NCBI GenBank assembly: GCA_042568205.1
Contig: JBHPJE010000001.1
Location: 158,722-222,721, forward strand
Direction: 5' to 3'
DNA: 64,000 bases
From: JAUVDZ01 sp042568205
GTDB taxonomy: Bacteria; Patescibacteriota; Gracilibacteria; UBA1369; PNNO01
The translations under genes and the position numbers were made by a program. Positions within the stretch are counted from its first letter, which is position 1. Each line of letters opens with the position of its first letter. Under the pieces are notes generated by a model. It saw only the letters and a program-made list of their open reading frames with translations, made no database searches and was not told where the DNA came from. Positions 9,199 through 17,496 of this stretch are shown here, one piece after another.

Positions 9199-9786
9199 AT
9201 GATAATTCTTGGCTTAAATACAGCAACAAACATCAGTCAGATCGCTTTGATTAAAAATGGAGAGATTTTGGCTGAAGATTCATGGAAATCAGAGCAAAAT
9301 GAGGCTGAAACACTGCTTCCAAACATTAAGAAACTGCTTGAGAAAGCGAAAATTCAGTGGTCAGATGTTGATAAAATAGCTGTTATTAAAGGTCCAGGCC
9401 CTTTTACTGCTCTTAGAATTTCAATTGCAGTGGCTAATACGCTTGCGTATGGCTTAAATTTGCCCATTTGGGGCATTCCTGTGCAAGATTACTGGGAATA
9501 TCGCACAAATGGACCTTTTGTACTTCAAGCAGGCTTAAATCGCATATTTTATAATGAAAAATTGATAGATTTTGATGATTTGGATGTAAAAGGGGAGATA
9601 AGTGGTCATTTAAAGCCAATTCAAATAGAAAAACTAGAGCAAAAAGGTGTAAAGTTTAAAAATGAAGAAGAGTTACAAACATTAGGAGAATTCCTTACTC
9701 AAGCTGATTATAAAGACGAAAAACTCATCAAACCTGAGTATTTTGCTCCTCCAACTATTACAAAATCCCATAAAAACTATAAATAA
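9199..9786 (+). CDS. tsaB: tRNA threonylcarbamoyladenosine biosynthesis protein TsaB
   Basis: 195 aa. It begins MIILGLNTATNISQIALIKNG, the ASKHA-fold phosphate-binding strand typical of TsaB, followed by a conserved block with KGPGPFTALRI. TsaB is the inactive paralogue that activates TsaD in making t6A37 on ANN-decoding tRNAs. TsaD, TsaE and TsaC are not in this window. The C-terminal half is shorter and more divergent than in Escherichia coli. Its stop overlaps the rsmI start (TAATG), indicating translational coupling. The start at 9199 is supported by the -10 element just upstream. Confidence 0.85.
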   Translation: MIILGLNTATNISQIALIKNGEILAEDSWKSEQNEAETLLPNIKKLLEKAKIQWSDVDKIAVIKGPGPFTALRISIAVANTLAYGLNLPIWGIPVQDYWEYRTNGPFVLQAGLNRIFYNEKLIDFDDLDVKGEISGHLKPIQIEKLEQKGVKFKNEEELQTLGEFLTQADYKDEKLIKPEYFAPPTITKSHKNYK

Positions 9787-10460
9787 TGATACTTTACATT
9801 GTTGCAACACCAATCGGAAACCTTAAAGATATTACTTTAAGAGCTTTAGATACCCTGAAAAAGGTAGATATTATTGCCTGTGAAGACACTCGTCACAGCC
9901 AAATCCTTTTAAAAAAATATGAAATTGAAAAGAAATTACTTAGTTATCACTCTCATTCTGGACAAACTAAAGTTGAAAAACTAATCACAGCTATGAAAGA
10001 AGGACAAGAAGTAGCGTTAATTTCAGATGCAGGAACTCCCGGGATTTCAGATCCCGCTTACACTTTAATAAAAGCAGCTTTAGAAGAAGGTATAAAAATT
10101 GAACCAATTCCTGGACCTTCAGCATTTTTAGCAACAATAGTTGCAAGCGGTCTTCCAATGAATCAATTTACATATTTAGGCTTTATCCCAACAAAAAAAG
10201 GACGCCAAACTTTGCTAAAATCTCTGGCTGATGAAAAAAGAACAATAGTCTTTTATGAATCTCCTCATAGAATCCAAAAAACCCTAAGCCAACTTGAAGA
10301 ATTCACAGGGGGAGAAAGAAGAATAGTCATCGGACGTGAACTTACTAAAATCCACGAAGAATTCGTTCGGGGAACAGTATCAGAAGTAAAAGAAGAATTT
10401 ACAAATAGAACCCCAAAAGGCGAGTTTGTGGTTGTGCTAGGTGGTAAAGGCGTGGTATAA
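9786..10460 (+). CDS. rsmI: 16S rRNA (cytidine-1402 2'-O)-methyltransferase RsmI
   Basis: 224 aa of the tetrapyrrole-methylase fold. The N-terminal VATPIGNLKDIT, ACEDTRHSQ, LISDAGTPGISDPA and PGPSAFLATIVASGLP are diagnostic for RsmI, which 2'-O-methylates C1402 in the ribosomal decoding centre using SAM. It is shorter than the usual ~280 aa; the extra C-terminal domain of the longer homologues is absent. It is cotranscribed with tsaB (TAATG overlap) and followed within 8 nt by a pseudopilin gene. Confidence 0.93.
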   Translation: MILYIVATPIGNLKDITLRALDTLKKVDIIACEDTRHSQILLKKYEIEKKLLSYHSHSGQTKVEKLITAMKEGQEVALISDAGTPGISDPAYTLIKAALEEGIKIEPIPGPSAFLATIVASGLPMNQFTYLGFIPTKKGRQTLLKSLADEKRTIVFYESPHRIQKTLSQLEEFTGGERRIVIGRELTKIHEEFVRGTVSEVKEEFTNRTPKGEFVVVLGGKGVV

Positions 10461-10467
10461 ATCTATT

Positions 10468-11118
10468 ATGAAACACAGAAATCTTAAAGCTTTTACATTA
10501 GTTGAAATGCTGCTTGTAGTAGCGATAATTGGTATAATTGCCACTGGCGCGATTATGACTTCTCAGGGATTTAGAAATCAGATTGTTTTTAGTTCAAATT
10601 ATCAGAATATTGAAGGTTTCTGTGCTGAAGCGCGAAATAAGTCGCTAACTGGAGAGTCGTTTATAGATACTGGTGATTATGATGGAGATGGTTCTTTTGA
10701 TGATTTGATTTTACCAAATGGCTATATTGTTAATTTTAAAACTGTGGATGATGTAACTACAGTAAGTTTATATGCTGATCTTTTTGATTCGACAGTAGGA
10801 GAATTTGATGTTGATGATTTTTTTCTTAAATCTTATGAACTGGATGATAGTGTGAAAATTTCAGTATTATCAGAGCGAAAAACAAGTGGAAGTGCAATAA
10901 TTGATGAAACAGATTTCTCAATAATTTATACAACCCCTGGTGCTGATTTTGAGCTTATTAATGAGCCAAATACTAGTTTAGAAATAAAAATTTATCAGGT
11001 TGATAATCAAGATGAAGAGATCCGCGCAAAGTACTTATTTATGCATTACCTTTTTGGCATTCCAGAAATTCTGAATGAATCCTATTTATATGAAGCTCCG
11101 CCGTCGTTAACATTGTAA
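10468..11118 (+). CDS. Type IV pilin/type II secretion pseudopilin-like protein
   Basis: 216 aa. The ATG at 10468 gives MKHRNLKAFTLVEMLLVVAIIGII: a short basic leader, a prepilin-peptidase site (KA/FTLVE) with Glu at mature position 5, then one hydrophobic helix. The rest is a globular domain with Asp-rich, calcium-binding-like patches (DTGDYDGDGSFDD). No pilus motor or prepilin peptidase gene is adjacent; the gene rides behind rsmI. The product is probably a minor pilin or pseudopilin in the cell envelope. The longer frame from 10441 is rejected because it puts nine residues before the leader peptide. Confidence 0.85.
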   Translation: MKHRNLKAFTLVEMLLVVAIIGIIATGAIMTSQGFRNQIVFSSNYQNIEGFCAEARNKSLTGESFIDTGDYDGDGSFDDLILPNGYIVNFKTVDDVTTVSLYADLFDSTVGEFDVDDFFLKSYELDDSVKISVLSERKTSGSAIIDETDFSIIYTTPGADFELINEPNTSLEIKIYQVDNQDEEIRAKYLFMHYLFGIPEILNESYLYEAPPSLTL

Positions 11119-11123
11119 AAGAC

Positions 11124-11151
11124 TTGACATTTTTCATTAATATGCTAAAAT
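11124..11151 (+). promoter_or_regulatory. Promoter for the 765-aa protein gene
   Basis: TTGACA, 16 bases, TAAAAT preceded by TGC (extended -10). The predicted leader is about 19 nt and has no Shine-Dalgarno sequence. Confidence 0.65.
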
Positions 11152-11176
11152 AATCTCCTTATTTTAAAAATATTAT

Positions 11177-13474
11177 ATGAAGAGTGCGGATGACTTACAA
11201 CCAGATGTAATTGAAGAAGTAACTTCTCCAGATTTTGCTGAAGTAAACATATTTGGCATGGAAAGATCTGATACTGCAAAACTGCCTATACCAACGGCAG
11301 TCACTGATTTAGTTGAAAGGGTTTATGCTATTGCTCAAGATAGAATTAGGATGCGACAAGCAGAAAAGTTAATTGAAGGTTTAGTTAAACATCGAAAAGA
11401 AACTAGTCCTAAAAGAGAGGAAGATAGTGTATTACAAGATCGAAAAAAATTAGAAGCACAACAAGGTGAACCTTTATATCAAAAATTTGCTTTTCAAAGA
11501 TGGATTAAGCATTTACCTGAGCATTTCAGACTAAGATTTTTTGCTGTAGCTTTATATTTAAAGCCTGTATGTGATCGTATTCAACAACAATTAGATCCTG
11601 AAAACGAAGAACCAATTGTTACACCTATCTTAATTGATTATTTATTAAGACAGGTTAAACACATTCATCAATTAGTTTCAACTTATATGCCAGAAGATAA
11701 ATCTGAAGCTAAAGTGAATTTACCTGTCTCAATTATCGAACTTATTAAATATGTTAAATACTTAGATATCCGAACGAAAGAAGCTGGTTTTCAGTATGAT
11801 GAAGAAGAAGTAAAAACGAAATTAGCAGAATTTAGAAAAGAATTTCAACAAAACTTAGAAAGCATTGAAAATTTAACAATTAGAAATAATGCTGAAGAGG
11901 TTTTATATTCTTTAGAAGATCCAAATCAAGATAGTGATGCTACTTATTTGATAGAAGCTTATAAATTGGCATTATCACAATTGCCTGATTGGAATTTAAT
12001 CCCACCAAAAGATATTAATATAGATATGTTAAGGATTGCTGGTAGAACTACTAGCAGTTTAAAGAGATGGGATACAATTTTGCAAACATTACAACAAGTA
12101 GGTGATAATAAAGACTTTCTGGTAACAAATGTTCGGGCATTAGCAAATGAGATACAAGTCTTTACTGAAAACTATGAACTATTATTGGATTCGTTTGCGA
12201 ATCAGGCTTTATCACAAGTTTCGCATAATGTTCCAGAAGAAGCTAGAACTAAAATTATGAAAATGATTAAAGAAGCGATTGGTATCATAACTTTATTAAG
12301 CTGTGTTAAGCCCAATGAAAATGGAGAATACAGCAAAGCTGTAATAACAACCTTAAGAGAAGCTCTAGATAAATTTAATAATTTAAGAGAACTAATTAAA
12401 AAAGAATATAAGGAATTAGAAGAAAAGCAATCTGCAAAAGAAACACCTGCAGAAGATGATATTGACGGAATGCTGAACTCTTTGGATTCAGAGGGAGAGT
12501 TTACTGCACAGTATCTAGATTTACTCTCACTTTATTCTTTCACAATGTTTCATGAGGCAAATCAAGCTCAAGGAATGATAGATGTAGCACAACAAAAGGG
12601 GACAAATGGAGATTTGGGACCCCAAGCTCAAACAGCAATTAATTCATTACAGGAGATTTTAGAAAGATTAGTTATTGCATCTGTAAAAGCTACTAATGAA
12701 ACTGTTGGCTCATATGATATATTCCCAAGACTTGAAGCAAAAGTAGAAGCACTTAAAGAATTTAGACAAAAGGTTAACAATTTTATTCTTGATATGAATT
12801 CAAAATTACACCTATTTGGTAAAGCGTTTGATAATTTAAACAAAGGTGAAGAAGTAAATTTAGCGAGAGTCTTAGGAATGTTCCAAAATATATTAGATTT
12901 AATGGATCGAAACGAGTGTTTGGGTAAATTATTTGCAGATAAACCTGAAATAAATTGGGAATGTACCAGATCTGAACTTGAAAAATTTCTTGAAAAAGAA
13001 AATCAATCAAGAAGGGAAATAACTGATATGGCTGAAATTGTTTCAAATTTTCAGAATGGGATTTCAGCAGTACCAAAAGATTTATCATTGAATCCAGATT
13101 TGATTGATCATGATAAAGAAAATATTCTTAAAGCAAAACAGGGTGTTTATTCTGCGAGAGTATTAATTGAGTCATTAAATTCATTTTTAGTAGGAGATCC
13201 TGATGAAGAAAAAGAAAATGATGAAGATGAGGAAAAGACATTAGATCCGATTCAAGAAGAATTTATGATTTCAGCAAATAGTAAAGTTTCGGATGTATTA
13301 GCTCGTGCAAAAGTTGCTTTATTGCAATGTTTAGATAGAGATACTGAAATAGTAACAGAAGTAATGATGATTGTTGATTGGGTAGAAACTTCAGAAGATT
13401 TAAATAAAAAAATAGTACACTTAAATGCTTTAGAAACTAATCTAGAAGCTCTTCCGACTATTTTAAGTATCTAA
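11177..13474 (+). CDS. 765-aa helical hypothetical protein
   Basis: No family recognised. The composition is Glu/Lys/Leu-rich and almost entirely helical, without signal peptide, membrane segment, Walker motif or cysteine cluster. An acidic patch lies near residue 675 (DPDEEKENDEDEEK). It is a single-gene unit with its own strong promoter, facing an intrinsic terminator shared with the convergent SLH gene. It resembles the 992-aa and 702-aa products in size, composition and gene arrangement, but I could not establish homology by eye. Confidence 0.75.
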   Translation: MKSADDLQPDVIEEVTSPDFAEVNIFGMERSDTAKLPIPTAVTDLVERVYAIAQDRIRMRQAEKLIEGLVKHRKETSPKREEDSVLQDRKKLEAQQGEPLYQKFAFQRWIKHLPEHFRLRFFAVALYLKPVCDRIQQQLDPENEEPIVTPILIDYLLRQVKHIHQLVSTYMPEDKSEAKVNLPVSIIELIKYVKYLDIRTKEAGFQYDEEEVKTKLAEFRKEFQQNLESIENLTIRNNAEEVLYSLEDPNQDSDATYLIEAYKLALSQLPDWNLIPPKDINIDMLRIAGRTTSSLKRWDTILQTLQQVGDNKDFLVTNVRALANEIQVFTENYELLLDSFANQALSQVSHNVPEEARTKIMKMIKEAIGIITLLSCVKPNENGEYSKAVITTLREALDKFNNLRELIKKEYKELEEKQSAKETPAEDDIDGMLNSLDSEGEFTAQYLDLLSLYSFTMFHEANQAQGMIDVAQQKGTNGDLGPQAQTAINSLQEILERLVIASVKATNETVGSYDIFPRLEAKVEALKEFRQKVNNFILDMNSKLHLFGKAFDNLNKGEEVNLARVLGMFQNILDLMDRNECLGKLFADKPEINWECTRSELEKFLEKENQSRREITDMAEIVSNFQNGISAVPKDLSLNPDLIDHDKENILKAKQGVYSARVLIESLNSFLVGDPDEEKENDEDEEKTLDPIQEEFMISANSKVSDVLARAKVALLQCLDRDTEIVTEVMMIVDWVETSEDLNKKIVHLNALETNLEALPTILSI

Positions 13475-13475
13475 T

Positions 13476-13517
13476 AAAAAAGCCGACCACTTAAGCTATT
13501 ATGCAGCCAGCTTTTTT
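13476..13517 (-). terminator. Intrinsic terminator between convergent genes
   Basis: AGCCGACCAC at 13481-13490 pairs with GCAGCCAGCT at 13503-13512, flanked by A and T tracts. Read on the minus strand all ten pairs form (several as G-U). On the plus strand these become A-C mismatches. It is therefore best suited to end the minus-strand SLH transcript. Confidence 0.65.
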
Positions 13518-13535
13518 ATGAACTTTCCTTTAGTC

Positions 13536-14825
13536 TTAATTAGATGCTAGTGACACAATTTTCGCTAATTCTCCTCTTGTAATATCTCTATCAGGTTCAA
13601 AATTCCCGTTTACTCCATCAACATAACCTAGAATATTTGCTTTGTAAGCATATCCTGCAAACCATTGACCATAATCAACATCAGGGAAAGGCTTAAAGTC
13701 TAATTCTGGAGGAGTTACACCTTTAACCATTAATAAGATTTTAACAGCTTCAGCTCTGTTAATGTTTCTTCCAGGATAAAGCATTCCATCATCACCTTTA
13801 ACAACACCTTTTTTATAAGCTTTAGTTACAATTCCGCAATACCAGTCTCCTGAACCTAAATCAGGAAAGATTGTAGAGTCGCATGTTACTTCATCAAATC
13901 CAAGTCCAATCATAATCATTTTAATTGCCTCGGCTCTTACAACTGCCTTGTTTGGTTCAAAGTAACCATCTTTTCCTTCAACAACTCCATCAGAAGCTAA
14001 ATCATCTACATAGGTTTTTGCCCAATGTCCTTCCATGTCTGTAAAATCAACTCCTGCACTTTCACCTTTTTGAAGAGTTAAAGTATTAGAACAACCACGT
14101 CTGTTATCAGTAGTAATTACACAAACTCTATAATAATTTGTACCTTCTGAAACTGAAGTATGAGTATATGAAGTTTCTGATGCAGAGCTTAGAACCCCAA
14201 CATACCCATCTACTGGATATTTTGCATCTGTATTAGTTTGAGAATGAACAACCTTGTACCATTTTAAATCGCCTCCATCATATTCATTCCAGTTAAGTTC
14301 AGCTTTTCCTAAGCTATTCAAAACTCCTGTAAGGGTCATTTCAATTGCAGGATCATCAGTGTAAGGATCATTTGAAACAGGGTCCTTTTCAACAACAGGC
14401 TCTGTTGTTTCTTCTGGAGCTTCTGCTACTTCAAAAGTTAAAGTGTTACTGCATGCTCTTAGATTTAATTCATTAATAGCACAAACACGATAGTAATTTG
14501 TCCCAGCTTTAACACCAGTATGAGTATAAGTTGTCTCAGCAGGATTACTAATTGCTGTTACATATCCATCCATAGGATATTTAGCATCCATATTTGTTTG
14601 AGAATGTACAACTTTGTACCATTTTAAATCACCACCTTCATACATATTCCATGATAAATCAACATAACCATCTTGGTTAATTGAACCTTCGATAGTCATT
14701 GAAAAAGTATCAGTGTCCGTATAAGGATCATCTGTACTTTCGGTCCCCGTTGCGCTTGCTGTGCTTACAAAAAGCAGACTACACATTGCGAGTACTGCGA
14801 GTACCTTTAGCGTAGATTTTTTCAT
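13536..14825 (-). CDS. S-layer homology protein with two duplicated fibronectin III-like domains
   Basis: 429 aa. It has a signal peptide (residues 1-25, ending ASA), two beta-sandwich-like repeats at ~40-125 and ~150-245, and three SLH motifs at ~263-429 (for example FEPDRDITRGELAKI). SLH domains bind secondary cell-wall polysaccharide and anchor proteins to the envelope. The two internal repeats share a nearly identical core (GGDLKWYKVVHSQTN followed by DAKYP and DGYV), pointing to recent duplication or strong constraint. Each repeat ends with a Cys pair. The gene lies 46 nt behind the kinase-like gene of the surface operon; I see no clear promoter of its own. Confidence 0.88.
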   Translation of the reverse strand: MKKSTLKVLAVLAMCSLLFVSTASATGTESTDDPYTDTDTFSMTIEGSINQDGYVDLSWNMYEGGDLKWYKVVHSQTNMDAKYPMDGYVTAISNPAETTYTHTGVKAGTNYYRVCAINELNLRACSNTLTFEVAEAPEETTEPVVEKDPVSNDPYTDDPAIEMTLTGVLNSLGKAELNWNEYDGGDLKWYKVVHSQTNTDAKYPVDGYVGVLSSASETSYTHTSVSEGTNYYRVCVITTDNRRGCSNTLTLQKGESAGVDFTDMEGHWAKTYVDDLASDGVVEGKDGYFEPNKAVVRAEAIKMIMIGLGFDEVTCDSTIFPDLGSGDWYCGIVTKAYKKGVVKGDDGMLYPGRNINRAEAVKILLMVKGVTPPELDFKPFPDVDYGQWFAGYAYKANILGYVDGVNGNFEPDRDITRGELAKIVSLASN

Positions 14826-14871
14826 AAAGAAAAGGTTAAGGGTAAGTCATTATTATTTAACGCAAAGCCAT

Positions 14872-16182
14872 TTATGACGTTACATTATGTTCTTTGCTTA
14901 ATTTGATTTTCTGTTGTAAAAATTTACTTACAATTTTCTCATGTTCTTCAAATTTCATATCAAAATCTGGTCTGGTCTTATTAATTTTTTCCTTTAAAAA
15001 TGGAAAAATATCTAAATATGATTGACCACGTTCATTTTCACAAAAACTATATACAATTCCCAAATGATCTTTTGTATCTGCTTCAATTAAATTATTAACA
15101 GCAACTAAAACTAATCGTTTCCACATTGATTTAACATAATAAACTGCTTCTTTTGATAATTCACCAAAATAACCTTCAAAAAATCCTCTTAAAATATTGA
15201 ATTCATCAATTTGTTTATCTAAATCTTTAAATAAAGGGATTCCATACATCAAACCATTAAGTAAAAAGTTGCTCATTATTGCAACTAAAGCAATTTCAAA
15301 ATCTTTCATACAATAATAATAATATTTTTGATCAGAAATATCTTTAGCGGCGATTACATGATCTAAATCATAAATCATCACAACACCATTATCATTATCA
15401 ACAGAGCAGTTAAACAAATGGCTATCATGATCTACAAAGTGTTCATGTAAAGATGAAAGACTTTTTCCAAATTCTCGCGATAAAACCTGCAAAGTTTTTA
15501 AGATATCAAAATAATCAGGTTCTTTTTGTCCAATTTTAGAAAGATTTTTTTGCCAATATTCAAGCAACTGCGGATTAATTCTTAATCCTTTGTCTTCAAA
15601 TTGACCTGCAAAATAAGGCCCAAGCATCAATTCTGATTTTGTTCTCATTCCAAACACCCCAACACCTAAAGGCTTGCCTTCATTTTCCATATCTTTATAT
15701 TTGGCATGTGCAATAGGGTAGTAAAAAGGGTATTTATCAGGATCTCCTTCCCATGCGTTTTCTAAAGTTTCATATACTTTAAATTCATGTTTTGCTTGAT
15801 CATAATTTTGAGCACCATAGGGTCTTTGTTTTGGTATTGTATAAATAAGTTCATCCTTGTCATCAACTTCTACCTGATAATGAATTTCTTTCACTCCATC
15901 TGGAGCATGCTGCATATGAGCTTCGTAACCTTCATCCTTGCTAGGCTGCATTGCAGTATGATTGAAAGCATCAAAGAATCCACAACCTTTAATTTTCATT
16001 CCTTTAAAAGGTAATTTATCTTCTTCAATTAATAAAAAGCTGCTTCTACCAGTTTTAACTAGAGGTGGCTGAGTTCCCCAGGTAATAACTTCCTGAATTA
16101 TCCCTTTTTGACCCTCATTTAAAGGATGTTTCTCTGAGAATTCAATTTTATCAATTTCTAAAAGACTTTCGTCGTTTGACAT
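14872..16182 (-). CDS. Protein kinase-like fold (PKL) protein, 436 aa, last gene of the carbamoyltransferase operon
   Basis: Overall family not recognised, but residues 251-258 (DHDSHLFN) followed by YDLDH (271-275) match the kinase-like catalytic signature: an Asp, Asn five residues later, and a metal-binding Asp about 14 further on (D253, N258, D272). A possible nucleotide-binding Lys lies in MKIKGCG (residues 62-68). There is no signal peptide, so it is cytoplasmic. The ATG overlaps the stop of the DUF5989 gene (TAATG), tying it to the operon. It may phosphorylate a sugar or lipid precursor handled by the pathway. Small-molecule kinase activity is inference; an inactive relative is possible. 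Confidence 0.6.
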   Translation of the reverse strand: MSNDESLLEIDKIEFSEKHPLNEGQKGIIQEVITWGTQPPLVKTGRSSFLLIEEDKLPFKGMKIKGCGFFDAFNHTAMQPSKDEGYEAHMQHAPDGVKEIHYQVEVDDKDELIYTIPKQRPYGAQNYDQAKHEFKVYETLENAWEGDPDKYPFYYPIAHAKYKDMENEGKPLGVGVFGMRTKSELMLGPYFAGQFEDKGLRINPQLLEYWQKNLSKIGQKEPDYFDILKTLQVLSREFGKSLSSLHEHFVDHDSHLFNCSVDNDNGVVMIYDLDHVIAAKDISDQKYYYYCMKDFEIALVAIMSNFLLNGLMYGIPLFKDLDKQIDEFNILRGFFEGYFGELSKEAVYYVKSMWKRLVLVAVNNLIEADTKDHLGIVYSFCENERGQSYLDIFPFLKEKINKTRPDFDMKFEEHEKIVSKFLQQKIKLSKEHNVTS

Positions 16183-16340
16183 TAAAATAGAGTGTAAATG
16201 AATGGAGCAAGTGCGCTTCCTTCAGTAAATACAATTAATGCGCCAAGTAAAAGTAATATGATTAATAGTGGAGCAAGCCACCATTTTTTTCCTTTCCAGA
16301 TATATGCAAATAAATCTTTAATTGTTCTCATCTTACTCAT
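16182..16340 (-). CDS. DUF5989 family small membrane protein (52 aa)
   Basis: A 52-aa frame starting MSKMRTIKDLFAYIWK, with KKWWLAP, one hydrophobic helix (~21-38) and the C-terminus GSALAPFIYTLF. The WW-Leu-x-Pro entry and the SALAPFIYTLF end are the hallmark of the DUF5989 family, found beside carbamoyltransferases and SxtJ-like proteins. The start overlaps the SGNH gene by 8 nt and the stop overlaps the next ATG by one base, so the reading frame is strongly constrained by context. An internal ATG at 16331 is an alternative start. Expected to be a single-pass inner-membrane protein; its biochemical role is unknown. Confidence 0.88.
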   Translation of the reverse strand: MSKMRTIKDLFAYIWKGKKWWLAPLLIILLLLGALIVFTEGSALAPFIYTLF

Positions 16341-17496
16341 TTATAATATTGTTAAATAATACCTCTGCAGCGAGCTTATTTCCTTCAGGTGTCCAATGCG
16401 GATCCTTCTCTTCCCAATATAGCCACTGCGAATCATCTGCATCTCTAAAATAAGGCAGTAGATCAATAAAATCAATTCCCATTAACTTAGTGTAATGATT
16501 AAGCTTTGTTTGAGGCCTTGATTTAACCCATGCATCATCATCAAAATACATCTCAGGATATTTATCCCAATATTTTTTATTTGTCTGAACATCCATTGGG
16601 ATTGCAAATACTTTCATGTCTGCACCAATCTTATCTGCTTCTTTTTGAATTGCAACTAGCATTAATTCAACTTTTGACCAATATTCAGGAAGTTGTGGAT
16701 TTCCATGTTCATCTTCAGGTTCAAGAAAAGCAGGCCAGGTTAAAGTAGGACCATTATTCGGATCTCCATAAATCCCAATTTTTTTCTCTAAGATTTGCCA
16801 TCTTGTATAAAGAAAATTCCACAAATATGAAATTGGTTCTTCTGATCCTCGATATCTTAATCTGTTTTCTTCATCAACATAATGTTTTGTATCAACAATA
16901 CTAATTAAATTTTCATTATCGTCCAAAGTCCATTCATGTCTTTGCATTTCAGTAATATCATTTCCAACAAATAATCCCACAAGAATAATATCCGGATTCA
17001 ATAATGATCCTTTTTCTTTTAATAAGAGATATTCATTGTCGATTGTATAGCCGATTGATCCCATATTCACTACCTCATATTGAAATTCATCATCATTGTC
17101 ATTAAGCATTTTTTCTAAAACTTCTACAAAATTATCATCCTTAGCGACGCCCATTCCAAAAGTAAAAGAATCACCTAAAACTAATACACGTTTTCTATTT
17201 GCATATTTAGTTAATAGAACTTCATCATCTCTAAATCCTAATTTATTAATTCTGATTTCAGGAGTTGGATCGCCATAACCATTATATTCAACAGCCCCAG
17301 GCTTATGCCCCCAAACATATGTATCGCTGGCTTCAAATATTTTCATATTCACTGCAGTTGGACCGGCTTTAGTTTGTTCGTGAGCAAGACGCGCAATTCC
17401 TTCTCCAATTAAAAAAAGTATAAGGAGCATTACTAAAAATGTTCCAAGGTTTATTAATAATGTCTTACCAAATGAAATCGGTTTAATCTTTTTCAA
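16333..17496 (-). CDS. Membrane-anchored SGNH/GDSL hydrolase
   Basis: 387 aa. An N-terminal membrane helix (~12-32) is followed by an extracytoplasmic SGNH domain: LVLGDSFTFGMG with nucleophile Ser110, VGND with Asn179, and DPHW with the Asp365-x-His367 pair. Families of this shape act as esterases or O-acetyl transferases on polysaccharides (AlgX/AlgJ-like). It overlaps the carbamoyltransferase gene by 14 nt and the DUF5989 gene by 8 nt, so all are expected to be made together. Likely substrate: an acyl or carbamoyl ester on a surface polysaccharide (inference from context). Confidence 0.87.
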   Translation of the reverse strand: MKKIKPISFGKTLLINLGTFLVMLLILFLIGEGIARLAHEQTKAGPTAVNMKIFEASDTYVWGHKPGAVEYNGYGDPTPEIRINKLGFRDDEVLLTKYANRKRVLVLGDSFTFGMGVAKDDNFVEVLEKMLNDNDDEFQYEVVNMGSIGYTIDNEYLLLKEKGSLLNPDIILVGLFVGNDITEMQRHEWTLDDNENLISIVDTKHYVDEENRLRYRGSEEPISYLWNFLYTRWQILEKKIGIYGDPNNGPTLTWPAFLEPEDEHGNPQLPEYWSKVELMLVAIQKEADKIGADMKVFAIPMDVQTNKKYWDKYPEMYFDDDAWVKSRPQTKLNHYTKLMGIDFIDLLPYFRDADDSQWLYWEEKDPHWTPEGNKLAAEVLFNNIINE

